A program made the position numbers and the translations under genes. A DNA stretch of 64,000 nucleotides from Aplectana chamaeleonis. Lineage: Eukaryota > Nematoda > Chromadorea > Rhabditida > Cosmocercidae. The notes below the pieces were generated by a model. That model was not told the DNA's origin. It did not search any database and saw only the letters and a program-made list of their open reading frames with translations. This document shows, piece after piece, positions 32,301 through 48,300 of this stretch (positions are counted from its first letter, which is position 1; every line of letters begins with the position of its first letter). The DNA lies in the NCBI GenBank assembly GCA_029168955.1, contig JAPDOI010000010.1, positions 3,619,001 to 3,683,000 on the forward strand, written 5' to 3'.

Positions 32301-33350
32301 CACGACGTCCCGATGACGTCATCAGAAGCCAGATGCACTTTTCACGACGTCCCGATGACGTCATCAGAAGCCAGATGCACTTTTCACGACGTCCCGATGA
32401 CGTCATCAGAAGCCAGATGCACTTTTCACGACGTCCCGATGACGTCATCAGAAGCCAGATGCACTTTTCACGACGTCCCGATGACGTCATCAGAAGCCAG
32501 ATGCACTTTTCACGACGTCCCGATGACGTCATCAGAAGCCAGATGCACTTTTCACGACGTCCCGATGACGTCATCAGAAGCCAGATGCACTTTTCACGAC
32601 GTCCCGATGACGTCATCAGAAGCCAGATGCACTTTTCACGACGTCCCGATGACGTCATCAGAAGCCAGATGCACTTTTCTCGACGTCCTGATGACGTCAT
32701 CAGAAGCCAGATGCACTTTCACGACGTCCCGATGACGTCATCAGAAGCCCGAAGTACTTTTCAAGACGTCCCGATGACGTCATCAGAAGCCAGATGCACT
32801 TTCACGACGTCCCGATGACGTCATCAGAAGCCAGATGCACTTTTCACGACGTCCCGATGACGTCATCAGAAGCCAGATGCACTTTTCACGACGTCCCGAT
32901 GACGTCATCAGAAGCCAGATGCACTTTTCACGACGTCCCGATGACGTCATCAGAAGCCAGATGCACTTTTCACGACGTCCCGATGACGTCATCAGAAGCC
33001 AGATGCACTTTTCACGACGTTCCGATGACGTCATCAGAAGCCAGATGCACTTTTCACGACGTCCCGATAACGTCATCAGAAGCCAGATGCACTTTTCACG
33101 ACGTCCCGATGACGTCATCAGAAGCCAGATGCACTTTTTACGACGTTCCGATGACGTCATCAGAAGTCAGATGCACTCATCACGACGTCCCGATGACGTC
33201 ATCAGAAGCCCGAAGCACTTCTCACGACGTCCCGATGATGTCATCAGAAGCCAGATGCACTTTTCACGCCGTCTTGATGACGTCATCAGAAGCCAGATGC
33301 ACTATTCACGACGTCCCGATGACGTCATCAGAAGCCAGATGCACTTTTCA
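29340..33350 (+). repeat. Satellite layer B (left), homogeneous CRE-bearing
   Basis: Nearly uniform monomers with CCCGATGACGTCATC. Around 31,790-32,690 some twenty units in a row look identical. Almost every unit has TGACGTCA. Confidence 0.85.
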
Positions 33351-36300
33351 CGACGTCCCGATAACGTCATCAGAAGCCAGATGCACTTTTCACGACGTCC
33401 CGATAACGTCATCAGAAGCCAGATGCACTTTCCACGACGTCCCGATAACGTCATCAGAAGCCAGATGCACTTTTCACGACGTCCCGATAACGTCATCAGA
33501 AGCCAGATGCACTTTTAACGACGTCCCGATAACGTCATCAGAAGCCAGATGCACTTTTCACGACGTCACTATCACGTCTTAAGAAGCCAGATGCACTTTT
33601 AACGACGTGCCGATAACGTCATCAGAAACCAGATACACTTTTCACGACGTCCCGATAACGTCATCAGAAACCAGATACACTTTTCACGACGTCCCGATAA
33701 CGTCATCAGAAACCAGATACACTTTTCACGACGTCCCGATAACGTCATAAGAAGCCAAACGCACTTTTCACGACGTCACGATGACGTCAACAGAAGCCAG
33801 ATGCACTTTTCACGACGTCCCAATGACGTCATCAGAAGCCAGATGCACTTTTCACGACGTCCTGATGACGTCATCAGAAGCCCGAAGCACTTTTCACGAC
33901 GTCCCGAAGACGTCATCAGAAGCCAGATGCACTTTTCACGACGTCCCGATGACGTCATCAGAAGCCAGATGCACTTTTCACGACGTCCCGATGACGTCAT
34001 CAGAAGCCAGATGCACTTTTCACGACGTCCCGATGACGTCATCAGAAGCCAGATGCACTTTTCACGACGTCCCGATAACGTCATCAGAAGCCAGATGCAC
34101 TTTTCACGACGTCCCGATAACGTCATCAGAAGCCAGATGCACTTTTCACGACGTCCCGATAACGTCATCAGAAGCCAGATGCACTTTTCACGACGTCCCG
34201 ATAACGTCATCAGAAGCCAGATGCACTTTTCACGACGTCACTATGACGTCTTGAGAAGCCAGATGCACTCTTCACGACGTCCCGACGACGTCATCAGAAG
34301 CCAGATGCACTTTTCACGACGTCCCGATGACGTCAACAGAAGCCCGAAGCACTTTTCACGACGTCCCGACGACGTCATCAGAAGCCAGATGCACTTTTCA
34401 CGACGTCCCGATAACGTCATAAGAAGCCAGATGCACTTTTCACGACGTCACGATGACGTCAACAGAAGCCAGATGCACTTTTCACGACGTCCTTATGACG
34501 TCATCAGAAGCCCGAAGCACTTTTCACGACGTCCCGATGACGTCATCAGAAGCCAGATGCACTTTTCACGACGTCCCGATGACGTCATCAGAAGCCCGAA
34601 GCACTTTTCACGACGTCCCGATAACGTCATCAGAAGCCAGATGCACTTTTCACGACGTCACGATGACGTCAACAGAAGCCAGATGCACTTTTCACGACGT
34701 CCTGATGACGTCATCAGAAGCCAGATGCACTTTTCACGACGTCCCGATGACGTCATCAGAAGCCAGATGCGCTTTTTACGACGTCCCGATAACGTCATCA
34801 GAAGCCAGATGCACTTTTCACGATGTCCCGATAACGTCATCAGAAGCCAGATGCACTTTTAACGACGTCCCGATAACGTCATCAGAAGCCAGATGCACTT
34901 TTCACGACGTCACTATGACGTCTTGAGAAGCCAGATGCACTCTTCACGACGTCCCGATAACGTCATCAGAAACCAGATGCACTTTTCACGACGTCCCGAT
35001 AACGTCATCAGAAGCCAGATGCACTTTTAACGACGTCCCGATAACGTCATCAGAAGCCAGATGCACTCTTCACGACGTCATTATGACGTCTTAAGAAGCC
35101 AGATGCACTTTTCACGACGTCCCGATAACGTCATCAGAAGCCAGATGCACTTTTAACGACGTCCCGATAACGTCATCAGAAGCCAGATGCACTTTTCACG
35201 ACGTCCCGATAACGTCATCAGAAGCCAGATGCACTTTTCACGACGTCCCGATAACGTCATCAGAAGCCAGATGCACTTTTCACGACGTCCCGATAACGTC
35301 ATCAGAAGCCAGATGCACTTTTCACGACGTCATTATGACGTCATCAGAAGCCAGATGCACTTTCACGACGTCCCGATAACGTCATCAGAAGCCAGATGCA
35401 ATTTTCACGACGTCATTATGACGTCATCAGAAGCCAGATGCACTTTTCACGACGTCCCGATAACGTCATCAGAAGCCAGATGCACTTTTCACTACGTCAC
35501 TATGACGTCTTAAGAAGCCAGATGCACTCTTCACGACGTCATTATGACGTCTTGAGAAGCCAGATGCACTTTTCACGACGTCCCGATCACGTCATCAGAA
35601 GCCAGATGCACTTTTCACGACGTCATTATGACGTCATCAGAAGCCAGATGCCCTTTTCACGACGTCCCGATAACATCATCAGAAACCAGATGCACTTTTC
35701 ACGACGTTCTGATGACGTCATCAGAAGCCCGAAGCACTTTTTACGACGTCCCGATGACGTCATCAGAAGCCAGATGCACTTTTCACAACGTCCCGATGAC
35801 GTCATCAGAAGCCAGATGCACTTTTAACGACGTCCATATGACGTCATCAGAAGCCAGATGCACTTTTAACGACGTCCCGATAACGTCATCAGAAGCCAGA
35901 TGCACTTTTCACGACGTCCCGATAACGTCATCAGAAGCCAGATGCACTTTTCACGATGTCCCGATAACGTCATCAGAAGCCAGATGCACTTTTAACGACG
36001 TCCCGATAACGTCATCAGAAGCCAGATGCACTTTTCACGACGTCACTATGACGTCTTGAGAAGCCAGATGCACTCTTCACGACGTCCCGATAACGTCATC
36101 AGAAGCCAGGTGCACTTTTCACGACGTGCCGATAACGTCATCAGAAGCCAGATGCACTTTTCACGACGTAACTATGACGTCATCAGAAGCCAGATGCACT
36201 TGTCACGACGTCCCGATGACGTCATCAGAAGCCAGATGCACTTGTCACGACGTCCCGATGACGTCTTCAGAAGCCAGATGCACTTTTCACGACGTCCCGA

Positions 36301-39300
36301 TGACGTCATCAGAAGCCAGATGCACTTTCACGACGTCCCGATAACGTCATCAGAAGCCAGATGCACTTTTCACGACGTCCCGATAACGTCATCAGAAGCC
36401 AGATGCACTCTTCACGACGTCCCGATAACGTCATCAGAAGCCAGATGCACTTTTCACGACGTCACTATGACGTCATCAGAAGCCAGATGCACTTTTAACG
36501 ACGTCCCGATAACGTCATCAGAAGCCAGGTGCACTTTTCACGACGTCATTATGACGTCTTAAGAAGCCAGATGCACTCTTCACGTCGTCCCGATAACGTC
36601 CTAAGAAGCCAGATGCACTTTTCACGACGTCCCGATAACGTCATCAGAAGCCAGGTGCACTTTTCACGACGTCATTATGACGTCCTAAGAAGCCAGATGC
36701 ACTCTTCACGACGTCCCGATAACGTCATCAGAAACCAGATGCACTTTTCACGACGTCCCGATAACGTCATCAGAAACCAGATGCACTTTTCACGACGTCA
36801 TTATGACGTCTTAAGAAGCCAGATGCACTCTTCACGACGTCCCGATAACGTCATCAGAAGCCAGATGCACTTTTCACGACGTCCCGATAACGTCATCAGA
36901 AGCCAGATGCACTTTTAACGACGTTCCGATAACGTCATCAGAAGCCAGATGCACTTTTCACGACGTCCCGATAACGTCATCAGAAGCCAGATGCACTTTT
37001 CACGACGTCCCGATGACGTCATCAGAAGCCAGATGCATTTTTCACGATGACGTCATCAGAAGCTAGATGCACTTTTCACGTCGTCCCGATAACGTCATCA
37101 GAAGCCAGATGCACTTTTCACGACGTCACGATGACGTCATCAGAAGCCAGATGCACTTTTCACGACGTCCCGATAACGTCATCAGAAGCCAGATGCACTT
37201 TTCACGACGTCCCGATAACGTCATCAGAAGCCAGATGCACTTTTCACGACGTCCCGATAACGTCATCAGAAGCCAGATGCACTTTTCACGACGTCCCGAT
37301 GACGTCATCAGAAGCCGGATGCAATTTTCACGACGTCCCGATGACGTCATCAGAAGCCGGATGCACTTTTCACGACGTCCCGATGACGTCATCAGAAGCC
37401 GGATGCAATTTTCACGACGTCCCGATGACGTCACCAGAAGCCAGATGCACTTTTCACGACGTCTCGATGACGTCACCAGAAGCCAGATGCACTTTTCACG
37501 ACGTCCCGATAACGTCATCAGAAGCCAAATGCGGTTTTCACGACGTCCCAATGACGTCATCAGAAACAAGATGCACTTTTCACGACGCCCCGATGACGTC
37601 ATCAGAAGCCAGATGCACTTTTCACGACGTCCCGATAACGTCATCAGAAGCCAGATGCACTTTTCACGACGTCCCGATAACGTCATCAGAAGCCAGATGC
37701 ACTTTTCACGACGTCCCGATAACGTCATCAGAAGCCAGATGCACTTTTCACGACGTCATTATGACGTCTTAAGAAGCCAGATGCACTTTTCACGACGTCC
37801 CGATAACGTCATCAGAAGCCAGATGCACTTTTAACGACGTCCCGATAACGTCATCAGAAGCCAGATGCACTTTTCACGACGTCCCGATAACGTCATCAGA
37901 AGCCAGGTGCACTTTTCACGACGTCCCGATAACGTCATCAGAAGCCAGATGCACTTTTCACGACGTCACTATGACGTCATCAGAAGCCAGATGCACTTTT
38001 AACGACGTCCCGATAACGTCATCAGAAGCCAGATGCACTTTTCACGACGTCACGATGACGTCATCAGAAGCCAGATGCACTTTTCACGACGTCCCGATGA
38101 CGTCATCAGAAGCCAGATGCACTTTTCACGACGTCCCGATGACGTCATCAGAAGCCAGATGCACTTTTCACGACGTCCCGATAACGTCATCAGAAGCCAG
38201 ATGCACTTTTCACGACGTCCCGATAACGTCATCAGAAGCCAGATGCACTTTTCACGACGTCCCGATAACGTCATCAGAAGCCAGATGCACTTTTCACGAC
38301 GTCCCGATAACGTCATCAGAAGCCAGATGCACTTTTCACGACGTCCCGATAACGTCATCAGAAGCCAGATGCACTTTTCACGACGTCCCGATAACGTCAT
38401 CAGAAGCCAGATGCACTTTTCACGACGTCCCGATAACGTCATCAGAAGCCAGATGCACTTTTCACGACGTCCCGATAACGTCATCAGAAGCCAGATGCAC
38501 TTTTCACGACGTCCCGATAACGTCATCAGAAGCCAGGTGCACTTTTCACGACGTCCCGATAACGTCATCAGAAGCCAGATGCACTTTTCACGACGTCCCG
38601 ATAACGTCATCAGAAGCCAGATGCACTCTTCACGACGTCATTATGACGTCTTAAGAAGCCAGATGCACTTTTCACGACGTCCCGATAACGTCATCAGAAG
38701 CCAGATGCACTTTTCACGACGTCACTATGACGTCTTAAGAAGCCAGATGCACTTTTCACGACGTCCCGATGACGTCATCAGAAGCCATATGCACTTTTCA
38801 CGACGTCCCGATAACGTCATCAGAAGCCAGATGCACTTTTCACGACGTCCCGATAACGTCATCAGAAGCCAGATGCACTTTTCACGACGTCCCGATAACG
38901 TCATCAGAAGCCAGATGCACTTTTCACGACGTCACTATGACGTCTTGAGAAGCCACATGCACTTTTAACGACGTCCCGATAACGTCATCAGAAGCCAGAT
39001 GCACTTTTCACGACGTCCCGATAACGTCATCAGAAGCCAGATGCACTTTTCACGACGTCCCGATAACGTCATCAGAAGCCAGATGCACTTTTCACGACGT
39101 CCCGATCACGTCATCAGAAGCCGGATGTAATTTTCACGACGCCCCGATTACTTCATTAGAAGCCGGATGCAATTTTCACGACGTCCCGATGACGTCATCA
39201 GAAGCCGGATGCACTATTCGCGACGTCCCGATGACGTCATCAGAAGCCGGATGCAATTTTCTCGACGTCCCGATGACGTCGTCAGAAGCCAGATGCACTT

Positions 39301-42300
39301 TTCACGACGTCCCGATCACGTCATCAGAAGCCGGATGTAATTTTCACGACGTCCCGATGACGTCATCAGGAGCCCGAAGCACTTTTCACGACGTCCCGAT
39401 GACGTCATCAGAAGCCAGATGCACATTTCACGACGTCCCGATAACGTCATCAGAAGCCAGATGCACTTTTCACGACGTCCCGACGACGTCAACAGAAGCC
39501 CGAAGCACTCTTCACGACGTCTCGACGATGTCATCAGAAGCCAGATGCACTTTTCACGACGTCCCGATGACGCCATCAGGAGCCCGAAGAACTTTTCACG
39601 ACGTCCCGATAACGTCATCAGAAGCCAGATGCACTTTTCACGACGTCATTATGACGTCATCAGAAGCCAGATGCACTTTTCACGACGTCCCGATAACGTC
39701 ATCAGAAGCCAGATGCACTCTTCACGACGTCCCGATAACGTCATCAGAAACCAAAAGCACTTTTCACGACGTCCCGATGACGTCATCAGAAGCCAGATGC
39801 ACTTTTCCCGACGTCCCGATAACGTCATCAGAAGCCATATGCACTTTTCACGACGTCCCGATAACGTCATCAGAAGCCAGATGCACTTTTCACGACGTCC
39901 CGATAACGTCATCAGAAGCCAGATGCACTTTTCACGACGTAACTATGACGTCATCAGAAGCTAGATGCACTTTTCACGATGTCCCGATAACGTTATTAGA
40001 AGCCAGACGCACTTTTCACGACGTCCCGATGACGTCATCAGAAGCCAGATGCACTCTTCACGACGTCATTATGACGTCTTAAGAAGCTAGATGCACTTTT
40101 CACGACGTCCCGATAACGTCATCAGAAGCCAGATGCACTTTTCACGACGTCACTATGACGTCTTAAGAAGCCAGATGCACTCTTCACGACGTCCCGATAA
40201 CGTCATCAGAAGCCAGATGCACTTTTCACGACGTCCCGATAACGTCATCAGAAGCCAGATGCACTTTTCACGACGTCATTATGACGTCTTAAGAAGCCAG
40301 ATGCACTTTCCACGACGTCCCGATAACGTCATCAGAAGCCAGATGCACTTTTCACGACGTCCCGATAACGTCATCAGAAGCCAGATGCACTTTTCACGAC
40401 GTCACTATGACGTCCTAAGAAGCCAGATGCACTCTTCACGACGTCCCGATAACGTCATCAGAAGCCAGATGCACTTTTCACGACGTCCCGATAACGTCAT
40501 CAGAAGCCAGATGCACTTTTAACGACGTCCCGATAACGTCATCAGAAGCCAGATGCACTTTTCACGACGTCCCGATAACGTCATCAGAAGCCAGATGCAC
40601 TTTTCACGACGTCCCGATAACGTCATCAGAAGCCAGATGCACTTTTCACGATGTCCCGATAACGTCATCAGAAGCCAGATGCACTTTTAACGACGTCCCG
40701 ATAACGTCATCAGAAGCCATATGCACTTTTCACGACGTCCCGATAACGTCATCAGAAGCCAGATGCACTCTTCACGACGTCCCGATAACGTCATCAGAAG
40801 CCAGATGCACTTTTCACGACGTCACGATGACGTCATCAGAAGCCAGATGCACTTTTCACGACGTCCCGATAACGTCATCAGAAGCCAGATGCACTTTTCA
40901 CGACGTCCCGATGACGTCATCAGAAGCCAGATGCACTTTTCACGACGTCCCGATAACGTCATCAGAAGCCAGATGCACTTTTAACGACGTCCCGATAACG
41001 TCATCAGAAGCCAGATGCACTTTTCACGACGTCCCGATAACGTCATCAGAAGCCAGGTGCACTTTTCACGACGTCCCGATAACGTCATCAGAAGCCACAT
41101 GCACTCTTCACGACGTCCCGATAACGTCATCAGAAACCAGATGCACTTTTCACGACGTCATTATGACGTCTTAAGAAGCCAGATGCACTTTTCACGACGT
41201 CCCGATAACGTCATCAGAAGCCAGATGCACTTTTCACGACGTCCCGATAACGTCATCAGAAGCCAGATGCACTTTTCACGACGTCATTATGACGTCTTAA
41301 GAAGCCAGATGCACTTTCCACGACGTCCCGATAACATCATCAGAAGCCAGATGCACTTTCCACGACGTCCCGATAACGTCATCAGAAGCCAGATGCACTT
41401 TTCACGACGTCATTATGACGTCTTAAGAAGCCAGATGCACTTTCCACGACGTCCCGATAACGTCATCAGAAGCCAGATGCACTTTTCACGACGTCATTAT
41501 GACGTCTTAAGAAGCCAGATGCACTTTTCACGACGTCACTATGAAGTCTTAAGAAGCCAGATGCACTTTCCACGACGTCCCGATAACGTCATCAGAAGCC
41601 AGATGCACTTTTCACGACGTCCCGATAACGTCATCAGAAGCCAGATGCACTTTTCACGACGTCACTATGACGTCTTAAGAAGCCAGATGCACTCTTCACG
41701 ACGTCCCGATAACGTCATCAGAAGCCAGATGCACTTTTCACGACGTCCCGATAACGTCATCAGAAGCCAGATGCACTTTTCACGACGTCCCGATAACGTC
41801 ATCAGAAGCCAGATGCACTTTTCACGACGTCACTATGACGTCTCGAGAAGCCAGATGCACTCTTCACGTCGTCCCGATAACGTCATCAGAAACCAGATGC
41901 ACTCTTCACGACGTCCCGATAACGTCATTAGAAACCAGATGCACTTTTCACGACGTCATTATGACGTCTTAAGAAGCCAGATGCACTCTTCACGACGTCA
42001 TTATGACGTCTTAAGAAGCCAGATGCACTTTCCACGACGTCCCGATAACGTCATCAGAAGCCAGATGCACTTTTCACGACGTCATTATGACGTCTTAAGA
42101 AGCCAGATGCACTTTCCACGACGTCCCGATAACGTCATCAGAAGCCAGATGCACTTTTCACGACGTCATTATGACGTCTTAAGAAGCCAGATGCACTCTT
42201 CACGACGTCCCGATAACGTCATCAGAAGCCAGATGCACTTTTCACGACGTCCCGATAACGTCATCAGAAGCCAGATGCACTTTTCACGACGTCCCGATAA

Positions 42301-45300
42301 CGTCATCAGAAGCCAGATGCACTTTTCACGACGTCCCGATAACGTCATCAGAAGCCAGATGCACTTTTCACGACGTCATTATGACGTCTTAAGAAGCCAG
42401 ATGCACTTTTCACGACGTCCCGATAACGTCATCAGAAGCCAGATGCACTTTTCACGACGTCACTATGACGTCTTAAGAAGCCAGATGCACTCTTCACGAC
42501 GTCCCGATAACGTCATCAGAAGCCAGATGCACTTTTCACGACGTCCCGATAACGTCATCAGAAGCCAGATGCACTCTTCACGACGTCATTATGACGTCTT
42601 AAGAAGCCAGATGCACTCTTCACGACGTCCCGATAACGTCATCAGAAACCAGATGCACTTTTCACGACGTCACTATGACGTCTTAAGAAGCCAGATGCAC
42701 TTTCCACGACGTCCCGATAACGTCATCAGAAGCCAGATGCACTTTTCACGACGTCCCGATAACGTCATCAGAAGCCAGATGCACTTTTCACGACGTCACT
42801 ATGACGTCTTAAGAAGCCAGATGCACTCTTCACGACGTCATTATGACGTCTTAAGAAGCCAGATGCACTTTTCACGACGTCCCGATAACGTCATCAGAAG
42901 CCAGATGCACTTTTCACGACGTCATTATGACGTCTTAAGAAGCCAGATGCACTTTTCACGACGTCCCGATAACGTCATCAGAAGCCAGATGCACTTTTCA
43001 CGACGTCCCGATAACGTCATCAGAAGCCAGATGCACTTTTCACGACGTCCCGATAACGTCATAAGAAGCCAAACGCACTTTTCACGACGTCACTATCACG
43101 TCTTAAGAAGCCAGATGCACTCTTCACGACGTCATTATGACGTCATAAGAAGCCAGACGCACTTTTCACGACGTCACTATCACGTCTTAAGAAGCCAGAT
43201 GCACTCTTCACGACGTCCCGATAACGTCATCAGAAGCCAGATGCACTTTTCACGACGTCACTATGACGTCTTAAGAAGCCAGATGCACTCTTCACGACGT
43301 CATTATGACGTCTTAAGAAGCCAGATGCACTTTTCACGACGTCATTATGACGTCTTAAGAAGCCAGATGCACTTTTCACGACGTCCCGATAACGTCATCA
43401 GAAGCCAGATGCACTTTTCACGACGTCACTATGACGTCTTAAGAAGCCAGATGCACTTTTCACGACGTCCCGATAACGTCATCAGAAGCCAGATGCACTT
43501 TTCACGACGTCCCGATAACGTCATCAGAAGCCAGATGCACTTTTCACGACGTCACTATGACGTCTTAAGAAGCCAGATGCACTTTTCACGACGTCCCGAT
43601 AACGTCATCAGAAGCCAGATGCACTTTTCACGACGTCACTATGACGTCTTAAGAAGCCAGATGCACTCTTCACGACGTCATTATGACGTCTTAAGAAGCC
43701 AGATGCACTTTTCACGACGTCCCGATAACGTCATCAGAAGCCAGATGCACTTTTCACGACGTCCCGATAACGTCATCAGAAGCCAGATGCACTTTTCACG
43801 ACGTCCCGATAACGTCATCAGAAGCCAGATGCACTTTTCACGACGTCATTATGACGTCTTAAGAAGCCAGATGCACTTTTCACGACGTCATTATGACGTC
43901 TTAAGAAGCCAGATGCACTCTTCACGACGTCATTATGACGTCTTAAGAAGCCACATGCACTCTTCACGACGTCCCGATAACGTCATCAGAAACCAGATGC
44001 ACTTTTCACGACGTCATTATGACGTCTTAAGAAGCCAGATGCACTTTCCACGACGTCCCGATAACGTCATCAGAAGCCAGATGCACTTTTCACGACGTCC
44101 CGATAACGTCATCAGAAGCCAGATGCACTTTTCACGACGTCACTATGACGTCTTAAGAAGCCAGATGCACTCTTCACGACGTCCCGATAACGTCATCAGA
44201 AGCCAGATGCACTTTTCACGACGTCATTATGACGTCTTAAGAAGCCAGATGCACTTTCCACGACGTCCCGATAACGTCATCAGAAGCCAGATGCACTTTT
44301 CACGACGTCCCGATAACGTCATCAGAAGCCAGATGCACTTTTCACGACGTCCCGATAACGTCATCAGAAGCCAGATGCACTTTTCACGACGTCATTATGA
44401 CGTCTTAAGAAGCCAGATGCACTTTTCACGACGTCATTATGACGTCTTAAGAAGCCAGATGCACTTTCCACGACGTCCCGATAACGTCATCAGAAGCCAG
44501 ATGCACTTTTCACGACGTCCCGATAACGTCATCAGAAGCCAGATGCACTTTTCACGACGTCACTATGACGTCTTAAGAAGCCAGATGCACTCTTCACGAC
44601 GTCATTATGACGTCTTAAGAAGCCAGATGCACTTTTCACGACGTCCCGATAACGTCATCAGAAGCCAGATGCACTTTTCACGACGTCACTATGACGTCTT
44701 AAGAAGCCAGATGCACTTTTCACGACGTCACTATGACGTCTTAAGAAGCCAGATGCACTCTTCACGACGTCCCGATAACGTCATCAGAAGCCAGATGCAC
44801 TTTTCACGACGTCCCGATAACGTCATCAGAAGCCAGATGCACTTTTCACGACGTCATTATGACGTCTTAAGAAGCCAGATGCACTTTTCACGACGTCCCG
44901 ATAACGTCATCAGAAGCCAGATGCACTTTTCACGACGTCACTATGACGTCTTAAGAAGCCAGATGCACTCTTCACGACGTCATTATGACGTCTTAAGAAG
45001 CCAGATGCACTTTTCACGACGTCCCGATAACGTCATCAGAAGCCAGATGCACTTTTCACGACGTCCCGATAACGTCATCAGAAGCCAGATGCACTTTTCA
45101 CGACGTCATTATGACGTCTTAAGAAGCCAGATGCACTCTTCACGACGTCCCGATAACGTCATCAGAAGCCAGATGCACTTTTCACGACGTCCCGATAACG
45201 TCATCAGAAGCCAGATGCACTTTTCACGACGTCACTATGACGTCTTAAGAAGCCAGATGCACTCTTCACGACGTCATTATGACGTCTTAAGAAGCCAGAT

Positions 45301-48300
45301 GCACTTTTCACGACGTCATTATGACGTCTTAAGAAGCCAGATGCACTTTTCACGACGTCCCGATAACGTCATCAGAAGCCAGATGCACTTTTCACGACGT
45401 CCCGATAACGTCATCAGAAGCCAGATGCACTTTTCACGACGTCACTATGACGTCTTAAGAAGCCAGATGCACTTTTCACGACGTCCCGATAACGTCATCA
45501 GAAGCCAGATGCACTTTTCACGACGTCACTATGACGTCTTGAGAAGCCAGATGCACTCTTCACGACGTCCCGATAACGTCATCAGAAACCAGATGCACTT
45601 TTCACGACGTCATTATGACGTCTTAAGAAGCCAGATGCACTCTTCACGACGTCATTATGACGTCTTAAGAAGCCAGATGCACTTTCCACGACGTCCCGAT
45701 AACGTCATCAGAAGCCAGATGCACTTTTCACGACGTCCCGATAACGTCATCAGAAGCCAGATGCACTTTTCACGACGTCCCGATAACGTCATCAGAAGCC
45801 AGATGCACTTTTCACGACGTCATTATGACGTCTTAAGAAGCCAGATGCACTTTTCACGACGTCATTATGACGTCTTAAGAAGCCAGATGCACTCTTCACG
45901 ACGTCATTATGACGTCTTAAGAAGCCAGATGCACTTTCCACGACGTCCCGATAACGTCATCAGAAGCCAGATGCACTTTTCACGACGTCCCGATAACGTC
46001 ATCAGAAGCCAGATGCACTTTTCACGACGTCACTATGACGTCATCAGAAGCCAGATGCACTTTTCACGACGTCCCGATAACGTCATCAGAAGCCAGATGC
46101 ACTTTTCACGACGTCCCGATAACGTCATCAGAAGCCAGATGCACTTTTCACGACGTCACTATGACGTCTTAAGAAGCCAGATGCACTCTTCACGACGTCC
46201 CGATAACGTCATCAGAAACCAGATGCACTTTTCACGACGTCATTATGACGTCTTAAGAAGCCAGATGCACTCTTCACGACGTCCCGATAACGTCATCAGA
46301 AGCCAGATGCACTTTTCACGACGTCCCGATAACGTCATCAGAAGCCAGATGCACTTTTCACGACGTCATTATGACGTCTTAAGAAGCCAGATGCACTCTT
46401 CACGACGTCCCGATAACGTCATCAGAAGCCAGATGCACTTTTCACGACGTCACTATGACGTCTTAAGAAGCCAGATGCACTCTTCACGACGTCATTATGA
46501 CGTCTTAAGAAGCCAGATGCAGTTTTCACGACGTCTCGATAACGTCATCAGAAGCCAGATGCACTTTTCACGACGTCGTTATGACGTCTTGCGAAGCCAG
46601 ATACACTCTTCACGGCGTCATTATGACGTCTTAAGAAGCCAGATGCACTCTTCACGACGTCCCGATAACGTCATCAGAAACCAGATACACTTTTCACGAC
46701 GTCCCGATGACGTCATCAGAAGCCATATGCACTTTTCACGACGTCCCGATAACGTCATCAGAAGCCAGATGCACTTTTCACGACGTCACTATGACGTCTT
46801 AAGAAGCCAGATGCACTTTTCACGACGTCATTATGACGTCTTAAGAAGCCAGATGCACTTTTCACGACGTCCCGATAACGTCATCAGAAGCCAGATGCAC
46901 TTTTCACGACGTCATTATGACGTCTTAAGAAGCCAGATGCACTCTTCACGACGTCATTATGACGTCTTAAGAAGCCAGATGCACTTTCCACGACGTCCCG
47001 ATAACGTCATCAGAAGCCAGATGCACTTTTCACGACGTCCCGATAACGTCATCAGAAGCCAGATGCACTTTTCACGACGTCATTATGACGTCTTAAGAAG
47101 CCAGATGCACTCTTCACGACGTCCCGATAACGTCATCAGAAACCAGATACACTTTTCACGACGTCCCGATAACGTCATCAGAAGCCAGATGCACTTTTCA
47201 CGACGTCCCGATAACGTCATCAGAAGCCAGATGCACTTTTCACGACGTCATTATGACGTCTTAAGAAGCCAGATGCACTTTTCACGACGTCCCGATAACG
47301 TCATCAGAAGCCAGATGCACTTTTCACGACGTCACTATGACGTCTTAAGAAGCCAGATGCACTCTTCACGACGTCATTATGACGTCTTAAGAAGCCAGAT
47401 GCACTTTTCACGACGTCATTATGACGTCTTAAGAAGCCAGATGCACTCTTCACGACGTCCCGATAACGTCATCAGAAACCAGATGCACTTTTCACGACGT
47501 CATTATGACGTCTTAAGAAGCCAGATGCACTTTCCACGACGTCCCGATAACGTCATCAGAAGCCAGATGCACTTTTCACGACGTCCCGATAACGTCATCA
47601 GAAGCCAGATGCACTTTTCACGACGTCCCGATAACGTCATCAGAAGCCAGATGCACTTTTCACGACGTCACTATGACGTCCTAAGAAGCCAGATGCACTC
47701 TTCACGACGTCCCGATAACGTCATCAGAAACCAGATGCACTTTTCACGACGTCCCGATAACGTCATCAGAAGCCAGATGCACTTTTCACGACGTCCCGAT
47801 AACGTCATCAGAAGCCAGATGCACTTTTCACGACGTCACTATGACGTCTTGAGAAGCCAGATGCACTCTTCACGACGTCCCGATAACGTCATCAGAAACC
47901 AGATGCACTTTTCACGACGTCATTATGACGCCTTAAGAAGCCAGATGCACTTTTCACGACGTCATTATGACGTCATCAGAAGCCAGATGCACTTTTCACG
48001 ACGTCCCGATAACGTCATCAGAAGCCAGATGCACTTTTCACGACGTCACTATGACGTCTTAAGAAGCCAGATGCACTCTTCACGACGTCATTATGACGTC
48101 TTAAGAAGCCAGATGCACTTTTCACGACGTCCCGATAACGTCATCAGAAGCCAGATGCACTTTTCACGACGTCCCGATAACGTCATCAGAAGCCAGATGC
48201 ACTTTTCACGACGTCACTATGACGTCTTAAGAAGCCAGATGCACTCTTCACGACGTCATTATGACGTCTTAAGAAGCCAGATGCACTTTTCACGACGTCA